Assembly: GCA_004524445.1 (NCBI GenBank)
Contig: SDNP01000032.1
Coordinates: 1-32,849, forward strand
DNA from: Candidatus Thorarchaeota archaeon
GTDB lineage: Archaea > Asgardarchaeota > Thorarchaeia > Thorarchaeales > Thorarchaeaceae
DNA: 32,849 nucleotides
Direction of reading: 5' to 3'
Shown here: in pieces, positions 13,759-22,983 of the stretch
Position numbering within the stretch: the stretch's first letter is position 1
How the letters are laid out: each line of letters starts with the position of its first letter
The notes under the pieces: model-generated
What the model saw: only the letters and a program-made list of their open reading frames with translations
What the model was told of the DNA's origin: nothing
The model's database searches: none
Program-made: the position numbers and the translations under genes

Positions 13759-15696
13759 CTATTGCTGGCCAGCGAGCATCTTTCTCTTTTTGAGGTCCTG
13801 AGCGACATAGTCCAACTGGAGTTTATCCAACTTAGACTCCAAGGGGAAACCGGTTTCACGATCACACCCACGGTACTTGTAGTACTCATCAAGCATCTCA
13901 TCCAAATCAGGAAGTCCACCTTTAGCGGGGCCTGTTGGCATTGGTTCTTTCAACAGACGACGGGGCAGGGTCTCCTGTTGTCGGGTTATTCCTAAGCGAT
14001 GATTGTACGCTCGTCGAAGATGACTGATTCGCGCTCCTGAACTCTTCACAAACGCTAGGTCTGCCCAGTCATCCATGCCTGTGAGTGGTGGGATGATATT
14101 CGCGAACGTTTCATAGTAGTATACGGGTGGCCACATGACGCCATACTTACAGATGACAGCAGAGTCAGTGATTGCATAGAGGTCCTCCATGTCTTTGATT
14201 AGTTCGCCCTTGTACTTGGGACTCATTATCTTCAAAATATCATCTGCCTTTTCTTCGCCAAACCGATGTATCGCAATCTCGGGGTATCCCAGTTCTTCAA
14301 GGCTGGAGAGGCTGCGAAGGTGGTCAGCACCTCTAACATTAGTGGCGTATGTTAATCCGACTGACTGATGTGCTCGCGGGTCTTGACCAGATGCCTCAAG
14401 CCCCTTCGAATGGACAGCGTATTTCCATGCATCTCCACCTATGATTTCCGCCGCTTGTCGAGTTCCTTTTGCCAAAATCTCGCCGAAGCCTTCCTTCTTT
14501 GCAATCATCTCGACGAGTTCTACCATTGAGTCGATATTTCCCCAACTCAGATCCAAGCCATTCGTGTCTTCCTTGTCGATGATTCCCTTCTCATAGAGCT
14601 CCATAGCAAAGCCAATGGTCTTCCCGCAAGATATGGTGTCCATCCCAAGCAAATCACATCGCTTACCTAGATGGAAGACTGATTCAATATCATCATTCAA
14701 GCAGTTGCTGCCGAATGCCATAATCGTTTCGTACTCGGGCCCGCCCACCGGGGTTGTCTTGAACTCACCCTCATTCACCCTGATGATATATTTGCAGCCA
14801 ACGACACAACCGTGGCAGGCCTCTTGAGCAATGCGATATTCATTTGCAATAATCTCAGGACCAATTTTATCTGCATCTTCAAAATATCCCGTCCAATGAT
14901 TCTTGGTGGGTAATCGCCCAATCTCATTTATTATCGAAACCAAATCGGTAGTGCCGTATTTTCTTAATGATTCAAGAGAGCTGGCCCAGAGCGGGTCTCT
15001 GACTCTCGCCATTTCTTCTTCATTGGCCTTCAAATATGCATCCATATCATGGGCATCGATTCCCATTGATCCGCTGACAGCAATTCCTTTGACATTCTTA
15101 GAGCCTAACACCGTTCCAAGACCCGCTCGACCCGCTGCCCTGTAGTAGTCAACAATTATGGCACCATACAGGACACCATTTTCTGCTGCAGGCCCTATCA
15201 CTGCTGTTTCTATGGATGGGTCTTTGTGTTTCTCTCTAATCATGTCAGTAGTAACATTCGTTTCTCTTCCCCAAAGGTCTGAAGCATCGAGAAGTTCTGC
15301 CTTGCCATCCTGAATGAATAGATAGACCGGTTTCTCGGAACGCCCGTTGAATATAACAAAATCAAAGCCTGCATATTTGAGCTCGGGTCCAAAGAATCCA
15401 CCAGAATGGCTCTCCGCCCATACTCCGGTAAGGGGTCCCTTTGATGCGAACATGAATCTCCCGGATGGGGAGAACATCGATCCTGTCAGAGGTCCTGTTC
15501 CAACGACCAATAGGTTATCGGGGGAGAGTGGGTCTGTTGACGGCCCAGTGCGGTCCCAGAGGATTTTTGCTGCTACTCCTGTTCCGCCCAGATAGAGTCT
15601 TGCCCATTCTTTTTTCATCTCCTTCTTGTGTATCTTGCCTTTCTCCAAGTCGATATCTAAGTATTCTCCTGCATAGCCCTTGTAAGGAAATGTCAC
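13759..15696 (-). CDS. Aldehyde:ferredoxin oxidoreductase, tungsten-type (AOR 2)
   Basis: 645 residues with full AOR architecture: GEYLDIDLEKGKI, YLGGTGVAAKILWD, AESHSGGFFGPELKYAGFD, GRAGLGTVLGSKNVKGI and MDTISCGKT. The [4Fe-4S] ligands are complete (Cys294, Cys297, Cys301 and Cys516), unlike AOR 1. It would oxidise an aldehyde or a related substrate and reduce ferredoxin. Start is GTG at 15696 with GGAGGA about 9 bases upstream, lying inside the end of the ferredoxin gene. The C-terminal segment LPRRLLKEPMPTGPAKG is shared in style with AOR 1 (LPKRLTDVPAPKGPSKG), so the two are paralogues, though clearly diverged. The substrate is unknown. Confidence 0.93.
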   Translation of the reverse strand: MTFPYKGYAGEYLDIDLEKGKIHKKEMKKEWARLYLGGTGVAAKILWDRTGPSTDPLSPDNLLVVGTGPLTGSMFSPSGRFMFASKGPLTGVWAESHSGGFFGPELKYAGFDFVIFNGRSEKPVYLFIQDGKAELLDASDLWGRETNVTTDMIREKHKDPSIETAVIGPAAENGVLYGAIIVDYYRAAGRAGLGTVLGSKNVKGIAVSGSMGIDAHDMDAYLKANEEEMARVRDPLWASSLESLRKYGTTDLVSIINEIGRLPTKNHWTGYFEDADKIGPEIIANEYRIAQEACHGCVVGCKYIIRVNEGEFKTTPVGGPEYETIMAFGSNCLNDDIESVFHLGKRCDLLGMDTISCGKTIGFAMELYEKGIIDKEDTNGLDLSWGNIDSMVELVEMIAKKEGFGEILAKGTRQAAEIIGGDAWKYAVHSKGLEASGQDPRAHQSVGLTYATNVRGADHLRSLSSLEELGYPEIAIHRFGEEKADDILKIMSPKYKGELIKDMEDLYAITDSAVICKYGVMWPPVYYYETFANIIPPLTGMDDWADLAFVKSSGARISHLRRAYNHRLGITRQQETLPRRLLKEPMPTGPAKGGLPDLDEMLDEYYKYRGCDRETGFPLESKLDKLQLDYVAQDLKKRKMLAGQQ

Positions 15697-15697
15697 T

Positions 15698-16180
15698 TCA
15701 AATCTCCTCCTGCACAGTCTGCATCTTTGCTACCGGTTCTATCCCTCTCTTTCGGTTCAAGAGCCCGCCTTCAGAGAATTCAACATATTCAATTGCACCA
15801 TATTCACATGCCTTCATGCATGCTGGATTCCCCTCACAGAGGTCACATTTTGCCGCCTTCTTTGTCACAGGATCTATTGAAATTCCTCCATAGATACAAG
15901 CAGTTACACAGCTTCCACAGCCTATGCATATTTCCGGTACCACATAGAGGGTGCCATTGGAATTTGGTCTAATCGCCCCAGTTGGACATGCTTCCTGACA
16001 GAGGGGTTCCTCACACTGAAGGCATACCATTGGTAAAATGATACCCTTATTCTCATTCTTGATAACTTTGATTCTCGACCTGCTTGGGTTGAATAGTCGA
16101 TAATGTTCAACAGAACATGCCAGCTCACAATTTCTGCAGCCTGTGCATTTCTTTACATCGACTGTCAGGATATGTTTCAT
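15698..16180 (-). CDS. Four-cluster ferredoxin, AOR 2 partner
   Basis: About 160 residues with four cysteine groups: CTGCRNCELAC, CLQCEEPLCQEACP, CIGCGSCVTAC, and CDLCEGNPACMKAC near the C-terminus. This is the AOR-linked electron-transfer subunit of the second cluster, expected to hold four [4Fe-4S] clusters in the cytoplasm. The frame begins with an ATG at 16207, but homologous proteins begin close to the first strand (MKHILTVDVKKC), so the ATG at 16180 is preferred; neither has a strong ribosome binding site. The stop is one base from the AOR 2 start. A 192-base divergent region separates it from the histidine kinase gene. Confidence 0.9.
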   Translation of the reverse strand: MKHILTVDVKKCTGCRNCELACSVEHYRLFNPSRSRIKVIKNENKGIILPMVCLQCEEPLCQEACPTGAIRPNSNGTLYVVPEICIGCGSCVTACIYGGISIDPVTKKAAKCDLCEGNPACMKACEYGAIEYVEFSEGGLLNRKRGIEPVAKMQTVQEEI

Positions 16181-16320
16181 TTTCTTCCATCCCTCTGCTA
16201 CTGTCATGGATGCAATCTAGGGCTTTGTAGCGTTGGTACTTTAACTTGTTGTAATCTGCGCTTTAGGGATTGCTCGGTGCTAGCTCTGCCAAAACAGTAT
16301 ATGGGGCAAAAGTATTAGTA

Positions 16321-16330
16321 GATATTATAC
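16321..16330 (+). promoter_or_regulatory. Candidate TATA box for the histidine kinase gene
   Basis: GATATTATAC lies about 43 bases before the GTG at 16373, the spacing expected for an archaeal promoter with a short leader. A second AT-rich stretch at 16299-16304 (GTATAT) is a less well placed alternative. Confidence 0.35.
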
Positions 16331-16372
16331 TCTGCTGTCATTGCTCAGCAGCAAAGGGCACATGACGAAAAG

Positions 16373-18211
16373 GTGGGGAGCATTACAGGCGTGAATAATC
16401 AAATGACAGAACACTCTGAAAAAGGCCCTCTCAGCATATCAAATCCTAGTCAATTCAAAATGCTGTTTGAACGAATTGGGCTCCCTGTGGTCGAACTGGA
16501 TAGACATTTCCATCTGATTCACGCCAATGCAGCTGCTCGGAAACTATTGGGCATCGAGGAGCGTGACTTAGACTCAAAGATAAGCGCGACAGACCTAGTT
16601 GTTGATGAACAGAGATCACTTGTTGTCCGGGGCCTCGAGAGTTTAGCCGAGGGTGCAGACTCAACCCCTATCACGTTACGAATAAAACGCTCAGATGGCG
16701 TAGAGAGCATGGCTGAGGTGTTCAGCGAGGTAATTCTAGAAGAGGGAGAGATTGCAGGTTATCGGACATATGCATTTGACTTAACCAGACGACTGGCACT
16801 TGAAGAACGGTTCAAGGAAAAGGAAGATATCTTTCAACTCATCGTAGAAAATGCAAGCTTCACAGGTATCTTGGTTGTTAATGGAGATTACAAGTTTGAA
16901 TACGTGAATGACAAGCTTTGTGACATGGTAGGATTATCTCGACGAGATCTCCTTGGTCTTGACTTCCGAGAAGTCTTGCATCCTGATAGCGTAAACCTTG
17001 TAAGCGACAGATATATTCAGCGACAGAGAGGCGAAAAGGTTCCAAGAGAATATGAGTTTCAGATAATACGTGCTGATGGCGAAGTAAGAGATGTTATGAT
17101 CAGCAGTAGTATCATACGCAGCAGCGATGAGCGAGTGAAAACAGTCGCCCAGATTCTTGACATAACTGAAGAGAAACAAAGCAAGCATAAACTTGAGGAG
17201 AGCGAGCGGCGACACAGAACACTGATAGAAACAATGGACTCTGGCTTGGCTGTAGATGACGAGGAAGGTATGACGGTTCTAGTAAACGAAGCTCTCGCCG
17301 ATATGCTCGGATATGACTCGGTAGATGAGATGATTGGCATACCTATTACTGAATGGGTTCATGGATGGACAGCAAGGAATGTAACTGAAAAGGCGCAGCT
17401 GCGGAAAGCAGGTCAAAAGGAGAATTATGAGCTGAATCTGCAGAGGAAGGATGGCAAGATTGTTCCAACTATTGTACAAGCCTCTCCAATATTCGACCCT
17501 GATTCAAATTACATAGGAAGTTTTGCTGTATTCACGGATGTTACTGAACTGAAAAAAGCTGAAGCAGAAGTTCGATTCTTTCTCGACCTTTTGTTGCATG
17601 ATATTGGAAATCAACTCCAGCTCATCTTGGCAGGAGCAGATATGCTATCTAGAGATGCTGATCAAGACCAAATCTCCAGGTCAAAGCAGTATGTATTGGA
17701 CGGCGCACGGCGGTGCCTCAATCTTATCACCAATATCCGTCGTACGGAACAGTCCAAGAGCGAACCTCTAGCTGCAGTGGATTTGACTGAGGTGCTTAAA
17801 ACACAGGTCCGGCTATTCTCAGGACAATATGGGCTTCATCCGACGGTGAAAGGGCTTCCTGATTCGATGCATGTAATTGCTGATAGCGCTCTAGGACACC
17901 TATTCTGGAATCTAATGGAAAATAGCATAAAACACAATCCCAGAGATGAGAAGACCCTAGAAATAACTGGTGAGCGAAAGGGAAAGACGTTCGTCGTTAG
18001 TTTCACAGACAACGGTCCTGGTCTTGAAGAAGAGAAAAAGCGGTCCCTTCTCGACCCCACAAGACGGTCTGGAGGTGTAGGTCTTCATCTCATCAGGAGA
18101 ATGATGGACAAATATGGCGGCGCCATTCATCTTGATGACCGAGTTGAAGGTAGCCCAGAAGAGGGTCTGTGTATTAGAATTGAACTTCTAATAGCCAACG
18201 AAAAATCATAG
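16373..18211 (+). CDS. PAS-domain sensor histidine kinase
   Basis: 612 residues, no membrane segments, so a cytoplasmic sensor. Three PAS domains are visible at about residues 28-140, 148-272 and 278-395. Each ends in the usual strand before a coiled linker (FDLTRRLALEERFKEKE, QILDITEEKQSKHKLEES, VFTDVTELKKAEAEV). The kinase core follows: H-box LLLHDIGNQLQL with phospho-acceptor His409, N-box MENSIKHNP with Asn517, G1 box DNGPGL from Asp546, and GGVGLHLI. It autophosphorylates and would pass phosphate to a response regulator, which is not in this window. The start is uncertain: GTG 16373 is the longest, and ATG 16403 is possible. Ligands or redox signals of the PAS domains are unknown. It may control the adjacent AOR operon, by position only. 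Confidence 0.92.
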   Translation: MGSITGVNNQMTEHSEKGPLSISNPSQFKMLFERIGLPVVELDRHFHLIHANAAARKLLGIEERDLDSKISATDLVVDEQRSLVVRGLESLAEGADSTPITLRIKRSDGVESMAEVFSEVILEEGEIAGYRTYAFDLTRRLALEERFKEKEDIFQLIVENASFTGILVVNGDYKFEYVNDKLCDMVGLSRRDLLGLDFREVLHPDSVNLVSDRYIQRQRGEKVPREYEFQIIRADGEVRDVMISSSIIRSSDERVKTVAQILDITEEKQSKHKLEESERRHRTLIETMDSGLAVDDEEGMTVLVNEALADMLGYDSVDEMIGIPITEWVHGWTARNVTEKAQLRKAGQKENYELNLQRKDGKIVPTIVQASPIFDPDSNYIGSFAVFTDVTELKKAEAEVRFFLDLLLHDIGNQLQLILAGADMLSRDADQDQISRSKQYVLDGARRCLNLITNIRRTEQSKSEPLAAVDLTEVLKTQVRLFSGQYGLHPTVKGLPDSMHVIADSALGHLFWNLMENSIKHNPRDEKTLEITGERKGKTFVVSFTDNGPGLEEEKKRSLLDPTRRSGGVGLHLIRRMMDKYGGAIHLDDRVEGSPEEGLCIRIELLIANEKS

Positions 18212-18268
18212 ACACCAAAATCGTTAATTCGAATCTTCGTTTTTGTTGTATATCCCGGAGAAGATTCA

Positions 18269-19666
18269 ATGTCTAAGTCAGGTTCAATTTTGATTAAAAA
18301 CGGATATGTATTGACTCTGAATCCCGAACGCAAGATAATCAGGGATGGTGCAGTTTACGTAGAAGGTGCAAACATAGCGGATGTTGACAAGAGTGCAGAC
18401 CTTTCCAAGTATTCTGCTGACCGAGTCATCGATGCAGGGGGAGGCATTGTCATGCCTGGGCTCATCGATACACACACACACCTTGCTCAAGCTCTCATCA
18501 GGGGGTGTGCAGATGATGTTTCTCTTGTTGATTGGCTGAAGAGGTACGTCTGGGTGTTACAGGGTAATTTCACCGAACTAGACGGAAAGGTATCTGCTGA
18601 GCTTTGCATGGCTGAGATGATTAAGAGTGGGACCACGTCTTTCATAGAATGCATGATTCACACCAGATATGGCTTCGATGGTATTGCTCGTGCGGTTGAT
18701 CGCATCGGAATGCGTGCTGCCCTGTCAAAGATAATTATGAACTCTACAGGATACGCCGACAGCCCTGATATCATGTATCCTGGTATGGTTGAAGACGAAG
18801 ATGCCTGCCTTCGCGAAACTAAAGAGATGCTGCAAAAATGGCATGGAAAAGCCGATGGACGTCTGCAGGTTTGGTATGGACTGAGATCCCTGGGTGCTGT
18901 CACTGATGACCTATTCAAAAAGGTCGTACATCTGGCTGACGAACACGACACTCACATGACAATGCATCTCGGTGAAGTGGTCGATGATGTTCGTTATGTA
19001 AGGGATAAGGGATATGATAATCTGACCGCCTTCGCAGAAGACATGGGACTACTGGGTTCCAATATGGTCTTTGCACATGGCATCCACTTCGAGGACTCTG
19101 AAATTGATCTCTTGGCAAAGACACAGAGCAATATCTCACACTGTCCCGCTAGCAATATGAAGCTAGCATCAGGATTCGCAAAAATACCCCTGATGTTGCA
19201 GAAGGGAGTTCCGGTATCATTGGGCTGTGATGGTGGGCCCAGCAACAATACATATGACATGGTATCGGAGATGCGCCTTGCCGCACTCATTCACAAAGCC
19301 TACTTCGAGGACCCCTTGGTGGTGCCTGCAGAAAAGGCGATAGAGATGGCAACTATAGGTGGAGCCAGGGCCATGGGCATTGAGGACCACGTTGGCTCTT
19401 TAGAGATTGGGAAATTGGCTGACTTAATTATCATCAATATTGACCATACCGGGCTTACTCCACATCCCAATCCGGTCTCAAATCTTGTCTATGCCGGTTC
19501 GGGACATTATGTTGACACAGTGATGTGCAACGGAAACCTGTTGATGCTGGACCGGGAACTACTCACTCTAGATGAAAGGAAAGTTAGAAAGCAGGCAAAT
19601 AAACAGATTGAGGCATTGCTTGACCGTGCAGATATAACTATCGAACCAAAGTGGGATACCCTGTAA
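18269..19666 (+). CDS. mtaD: Amidohydrolase of the SAH/MTA deaminase (TRZ/ATZ) family
   Basis: 465 residues of a mononuclear metal deaminase. Visible ligands and catalytic residues: His69 and His71 in GLIDTHTHLAQ, His233 and Glu236 in MHLGEV, His270 in FAHGIHF, and Asp321 in LGCDGGPSNN. The block SHCPASNMKLASG and the SNN after the Asp are typical of S-adenosylhomocysteine/5'-methylthioadenosine deaminases. These remove the amino group from the adenine ring and help clear by-products of SAM chemistry. Related chlorohydrolases and guanine or cytosine deaminases share the fold, so the substrate is a best guess. ATG start with GGAGAAG about 7 bases upstream. It follows the histidine kinase by 57 bases on the same strand. 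Confidence 0.83.
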   Translation: MSKSGSILIKNGYVLTLNPERKIIRDGAVYVEGANIADVDKSADLSKYSADRVIDAGGGIVMPGLIDTHTHLAQALIRGCADDVSLVDWLKRYVWVLQGNFTELDGKVSAELCMAEMIKSGTTSFIECMIHTRYGFDGIARAVDRIGMRAALSKIIMNSTGYADSPDIMYPGMVEDEDACLRETKEMLQKWHGKADGRLQVWYGLRSLGAVTDDLFKKVVHLADEHDTHMTMHLGEVVDDVRYVRDKGYDNLTAFAEDMGLLGSNMVFAHGIHFEDSEIDLLAKTQSNISHCPASNMKLASGFAKIPLMLQKGVPVSLGCDGGPSNNTYDMVSEMRLAALIHKAYFEDPLVVPAEKAIEMATIGGARAMGIEDHVGSLEIGKLADLIIINIDHTGLTPHPNPVSNLVYAGSGHYVDTVMCNGNLLMLDRELLTLDERKVRKQANKQIEALLDRADITIEPKWDTL

Positions 19667-19689
19667 GATTAGGTTGACTTGTTCGGTGT

Positions 19690-21309
19690 CTATTGAACCG
19701 ACATGAACCACTTACGAATGCTCTCTTCTGGGCACAGCCAGCCTTGAGCTTCCTCATCCCAGAGGCTCTTTGGAAACTCAATGTTTGCAGTTATTGAATG
19801 CCCCAGGATGCCCGTCATGACCTCATTGGATAGAAGGTTTATCGACCTTGCAAACCCATATGCGCCAGCTTCCGGGAGGTCTGCTGCCAGTATCAATTTT
19901 CCATCTGTGGTGAACTGGACCTGACAATATGGCAATCGTTGCACCCATGAAGCTATGGATTGGCTCAAGTCCAAATGGTGACATATTAGGTAGACACACT
20001 CGTTCAGGCCAATATGCCTGAGACTCCAGCGTCGTTCAATCAGACCATTTTCCTTTAGTCTTTTCAGCCGTTCCTGTGCCCTGTTCTGCCCAATGTGCAG
20101 CTCTTTCCGTATCGTTCTTACAGATGTATTGCCTTTGAAGACCTGAGCCAAAATTTCCATATCTAGTTGGTCAAGGGTTAGGTCGGTGCGCTTCATCGGT
20201 TTCTCGGTTCTTGGAATGATATCTGCTAGGCCATCACTATGGATTCTCACGAGCTCGTGTTTCAATATATCCCACGGAATCTCCCACCTTCCTTGCTTTA
20301 TGGAGTAGAAATCATAACATCGGGGATATCCTGCAACTGCGGTATCAAATAACTGGACCCTTCTTCCACTTCGTCTAATTATCTTCATGAATTCATCCAC
20401 TGCTCGCATGCTCTTTTGGTTTTCAGGAACCGTAAGGAGGACCAGCAGGTTCCATTCTCCAGAGAGTATTCTTCTGTAAGAAAGGAAAAATGGACAATCC
20501 ACGATATAGTCTACAGGGTCAGTGGTGCCTTCATCCTTTCCTATCAACAGAAACACAAAATGAATTCCAACCTTTGAATATGGAACAAAATCCTGTCTGT
20601 ACAATACATAATTATCTAGCAGTTCGTTTTTCTTTCTTGAAACCCATTTGTATGAAACACCAATATGTTCTGCTAGTTCTCTCATAGTTATGCTTGGCTC
20701 TTCCATCAGATGTTCTACCATTTGAATCTCAGTTGCATCAAATTTGCGGCTCCATCTTCTGAAATCCTCAGATATGTGCGTGACATAGTTTTCATCGGTT
20801 AGCCGGAGGCCGGATTGCTTCCATTTTAGAAACTGGCGAGTCATATCTTCGAGGCCTCGGTCTCCCTGCAGATATTGAAGCAGTCGGAACATCTCGGCAG
20901 GGTAATAATTACGAATTTTTTCAGTATCCCTTCTTCCAACGCACTTATTCCATATGCCAAACCAATCTGACTGCTGTTCTCCCTCAAGATACTGTGCGGC
21001 ATAGGCATTGGATAGGTCTTCGATACATTGAGAGCACAATCTCTTCCTTCTGAGGACGGTTGCCATGTGAGATCTTGCAACTACGCCATCGAGGGGTACA
21101 TCATGTCCATCCAATACCAAAACCCCCTTACTGATTCTACCCCCAAACCAAGCGTTTTTCCTTTCCTCTTTATTTGACCGAATTTCTTCCGGCGGTCTTG
21201 CTGGTTCTAGTCCAAACCTCTCTTTGAGCTCTTCCCCAACACCCTCCCAAATCACTCTCATGGTTCCAAGGTTGGTCAAATGGAATAAACACCCTGTGTG
21301 AGGAATCAT
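19690..21309 (-). CDS. Transcription regulator with two Lrp-type helix-turn-helix domains
   Basis: About 539 residues. Two winged-helix segments of the Lrp/AsnC style are visible: residues about 190-235 (ITMRELAEHIGVSYKWVSRK) and about 378-425 (TSVRTIRKELHIGQNRAQER). Each is followed by an alpha-beta region that may be a degenerate ligand-binding domain. The N-terminal 180 residues include a CSQC pair (RLCSQCIEDL) and a lone Cys in WNKC, possibly a metal site. The protein probably binds DNA as a regulator, but the target and effector are unknown. The frame starts with TTG at 21315; ATG 21309 has AGGT 5 bases upstream and is preferred. It has an unusually long upstream region with a perfect palindromic TATA box at 21546. 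Large proteins of this kind are common in some archaea but poorly studied. Confidence 0.72.
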   Translation of the reverse strand: MIPHTGCLFHLTNLGTMRVIWEGVGEELKERFGLEPARPPEEIRSNKEERKNAWFGGRISKGVLVLDGHDVPLDGVVARSHMATVLRRKRLCSQCIEDLSNAYAAQYLEGEQQSDWFGIWNKCVGRRDTEKIRNYYPAEMFRLLQYLQGDRGLEDMTRQFLKWKQSGLRLTDENYVTHISEDFRRWSRKFDATEIQMVEHLMEEPSITMRELAEHIGVSYKWVSRKKNELLDNYVLYRQDFVPYSKVGIHFVFLLIGKDEGTTDPVDYIVDCPFFLSYRRILSGEWNLLVLLTVPENQKSMRAVDEFMKIIRRSGRRVQLFDTAVAGYPRCYDFYSIKQGRWEIPWDILKHELVRIHSDGLADIIPRTEKPMKRTDLTLDQLDMEILAQVFKGNTSVRTIRKELHIGQNRAQERLKRLKENGLIERRWSLRHIGLNECVYLICHHLDLSQSIASWVQRLPYCQVQFTTDGKLILAADLPEAGAYGFARSINLLSNEVMTGILGHSITANIEFPKSLWDEEAQGWLCPEESIRKWFMSVQ

Positions 21310-21415
21310 ATGCAACCTGAAAAGAATTTCCTGAAGGGCGAAAATGAGGTCCCCCCTCCCCTACCGTTTTCGTTCTTATCACGGACAGCGAGAGTACTGT
21401 AGTCAACGATGAACA

Positions 21416-21471
21416 GAGAACTTGACACAAACTCGAGAGGAGAAAGAATTGAGTGACTGCACCAAGTTCTC
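21416..21471 (-). repeat. 9-bp inverted repeat in the long leader of the dual-HTH regulator
   Basis: GAGAACTTG at 21416-21424 is perfectly complementary to CAAGTTCTC at 21463-21471, and an inner ACTC/GAGT pair lies between them. The arms are 38 bases apart. If transcribed from the TATA box at 21546, this would form a long stem in the leader, about 100 bases before the start codon. It could be a cis-regulatory RNA or a protein operator. The rest of the 390-base stretch 21310-21698 holds no convincing gene. Confidence 0.45.
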
Positions 21472-21545
21472 AACCCAGTAATCTGGTTTCATCTTGAACT
21501 CTGTACGCCCTCAGCTAGTACAGTAACGCCACATAACAGATTTAG

Positions 21546-21557
21546 AGTATATATACT
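21546..21557 (-). promoter_or_regulatory. Palindromic TATA box AGTATATATACT
   Basis: A perfect 12-base palindrome with the best TATA match in the window. The only gene downstream in a suitable orientation is the regulator on the minus strand, whose start lies about 237 bases away, giving a leader of about 210 bases. The plus-strand direction faces the 3' end of the ABC permease gene, so the minus direction is favoured. Confidence 0.5.
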
Positions 21558-21698
21558 ACAGGGCAATCCAGTAGATGTAACGCAAAACCCATTCCACAGC
21601 GATTCTAAGGGCACTTTGGCAATTCAGCACCCTATCACCTTGACCAGAATAGTAACGAGTTCTACTTCAGAAAAGCAAAACGGTAAAACTTGTTACTG

Positions 21699-22910
21699 CT
21701 AAGTGATTATTGCCTCGCGCTCGAACAGCTTTGCTCCGATGATCAAAAAGACTATTGTGAATGCTAGGAGATACAAAACGTTTCCAAGCAACGAGAGCGG
21801 GGTTCCAACACCCGACAGAACTCCATTAAGGAATATAATTGCATGGGTGAACGGAATCGCAAGCACGAAGATGCCAAAGAGACCTCCATACTGAAGAATA
21901 CTACCAGTGAACCCAAGGATACCTATAACCATCGTGGGGACCAGAAGGACAAGATTATTGATTGACTCAGCGGTGGCTTGATCTTTAGCAAGGCAAGAGA
22001 TGACCACCCCAATGCCAATAGCACAGAGAAGCACGAGGAATTGACAAAAGAAAATCAATGGAATCGTAGCAGTGTTGACCGTGTAGACATTGATATAGTA
22101 ATCAGCTGCACTTTGCGGCAATGGTGCAGCCCGAAAGATAATCGAGAAGTTATAGATCAATATACCCACGACAGTAAATGCGGAGTAAATCATGGTGAGA
22201 ATGAGTCCCGCCACCAATTTCGATCCCAGAATCTTGATCCGGCTCATGGGTACCACCAGCAATGCTTCCAGTGTATGCCTCTCTCGCTCTCCCGCAAAAG
22301 ACTTGCTTACATATGGTGCAGGTGCCAAGACTGACGTAATCATGACCAAGAATATTGCAAGCTGGTGACCGTAGGTAGATTCGGGGGCAATGGTATTCCA
22401 GCTGACCTGCAAGTCACGAATGATGATTATCTCATTGATTATCTGTTTGGCGAACAAATCAATCCGCTGAGCGGCAGCTGTGGCTCTGAAGTTGCCAGTG
22501 TTGACCCAGATTGTGAGTGTGCTCCGGTTACTCGTCTCAAGTTGCTCCGTAAAATTCTCTGGTATGAGCACCCACACAGATACCGATCTGTTTTCCACCA
22601 ATTCCTCGCCCCTCTCCTTGGTGACGCTTATCAGCGGGTCGATCAGTAGGTCATCTTGGTTCGCTTCAATTGCCGCGTATAGTGTATTTCCCCAATTATC
22701 GTCATCTGCGTTGGTGATGTAGACCGTTTCTGGCTCCTCGGTTGTCTGGGCAACAATGAATGAGAGGAATGCACCCTGAAACAGCCATGCAAAGAGTGGG
22801 CTAATGATGAATCCCAAGACAAGCCAACGGGACCGCAGAACGCTCTTTATTTCCTTCTTGAGCATCCAGATGGTCTTTTTGCCTGTTCTTCGCCTGTTGC
22901 TCTTTGCCAC
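21699..22910 (-). CDS. ABC-2 type transporter permease
   Basis: 403 residues. It has one N-terminal membrane helix (about 30-55), a large extracytoplasmic domain (about 55-180), then five or six helices from about residue 183 to the C-terminus. The coupling motif GERERHTLEALLVVPMSRIK between helices 2 and 3 is diagnostic of the NatB/YhaP group of ABC-2 permeases, which export ions, drugs, lipids or peptides. Start is GTG with GGTGATC 4 bases upstream. The expected ATPase partner is at 25411-26178 on the same strand, with a radical SAM gene and an unknown gene in between. The substrate is unknown. Confidence 0.9.
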   Translation of the reverse strand: MAKSNRRRTGKKTIWMLKKEIKSVLRSRWLVLGFIISPLFAWLFQGAFLSFIVAQTTEEPETVYITNADDDNWGNTLYAAIEANQDDLLIDPLISVTKERGEELVENRSVSVWVLIPENFTEQLETSNRSTLTIWVNTGNFRATAAAQRIDLFAKQIINEIIIIRDLQVSWNTIAPESTYGHQLAIFLVMITSVLAPAPYVSKSFAGERERHTLEALLVVPMSRIKILGSKLVAGLILTMIYSAFTVVGILIYNFSIIFRAAPLPQSAADYYINVYTVNTATIPLIFFCQFLVLLCAIGIGVVISCLAKDQATAESINNLVLLVPTMVIGILGFTGSILQYGGLFGIFVLAIPFTHAIIFLNGVLSGVGTPLSLLGNVLYLLAFTIVFLIIGAKLFEREAIIT

Positions 22911-22983
22911 TCTTGATCACCAAGTTCCTACAACTCGAATTTCATAGAGTCCTATAATGATTATGTATCAATCAATAGGATAC

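Noticed and set aside
13686..13919. Minus-strand frame overlapping AOR 2 and the start of the DPD-like gene
   Set aside because: It is in another frame of two well-supported genes and shows no motif.
18228..18234. TTCGAAT resembling a tRNA T-loop
   Set aside because: The flanking bases do not pair as a T-stem and no acceptor or anticodon arms are found nearby.
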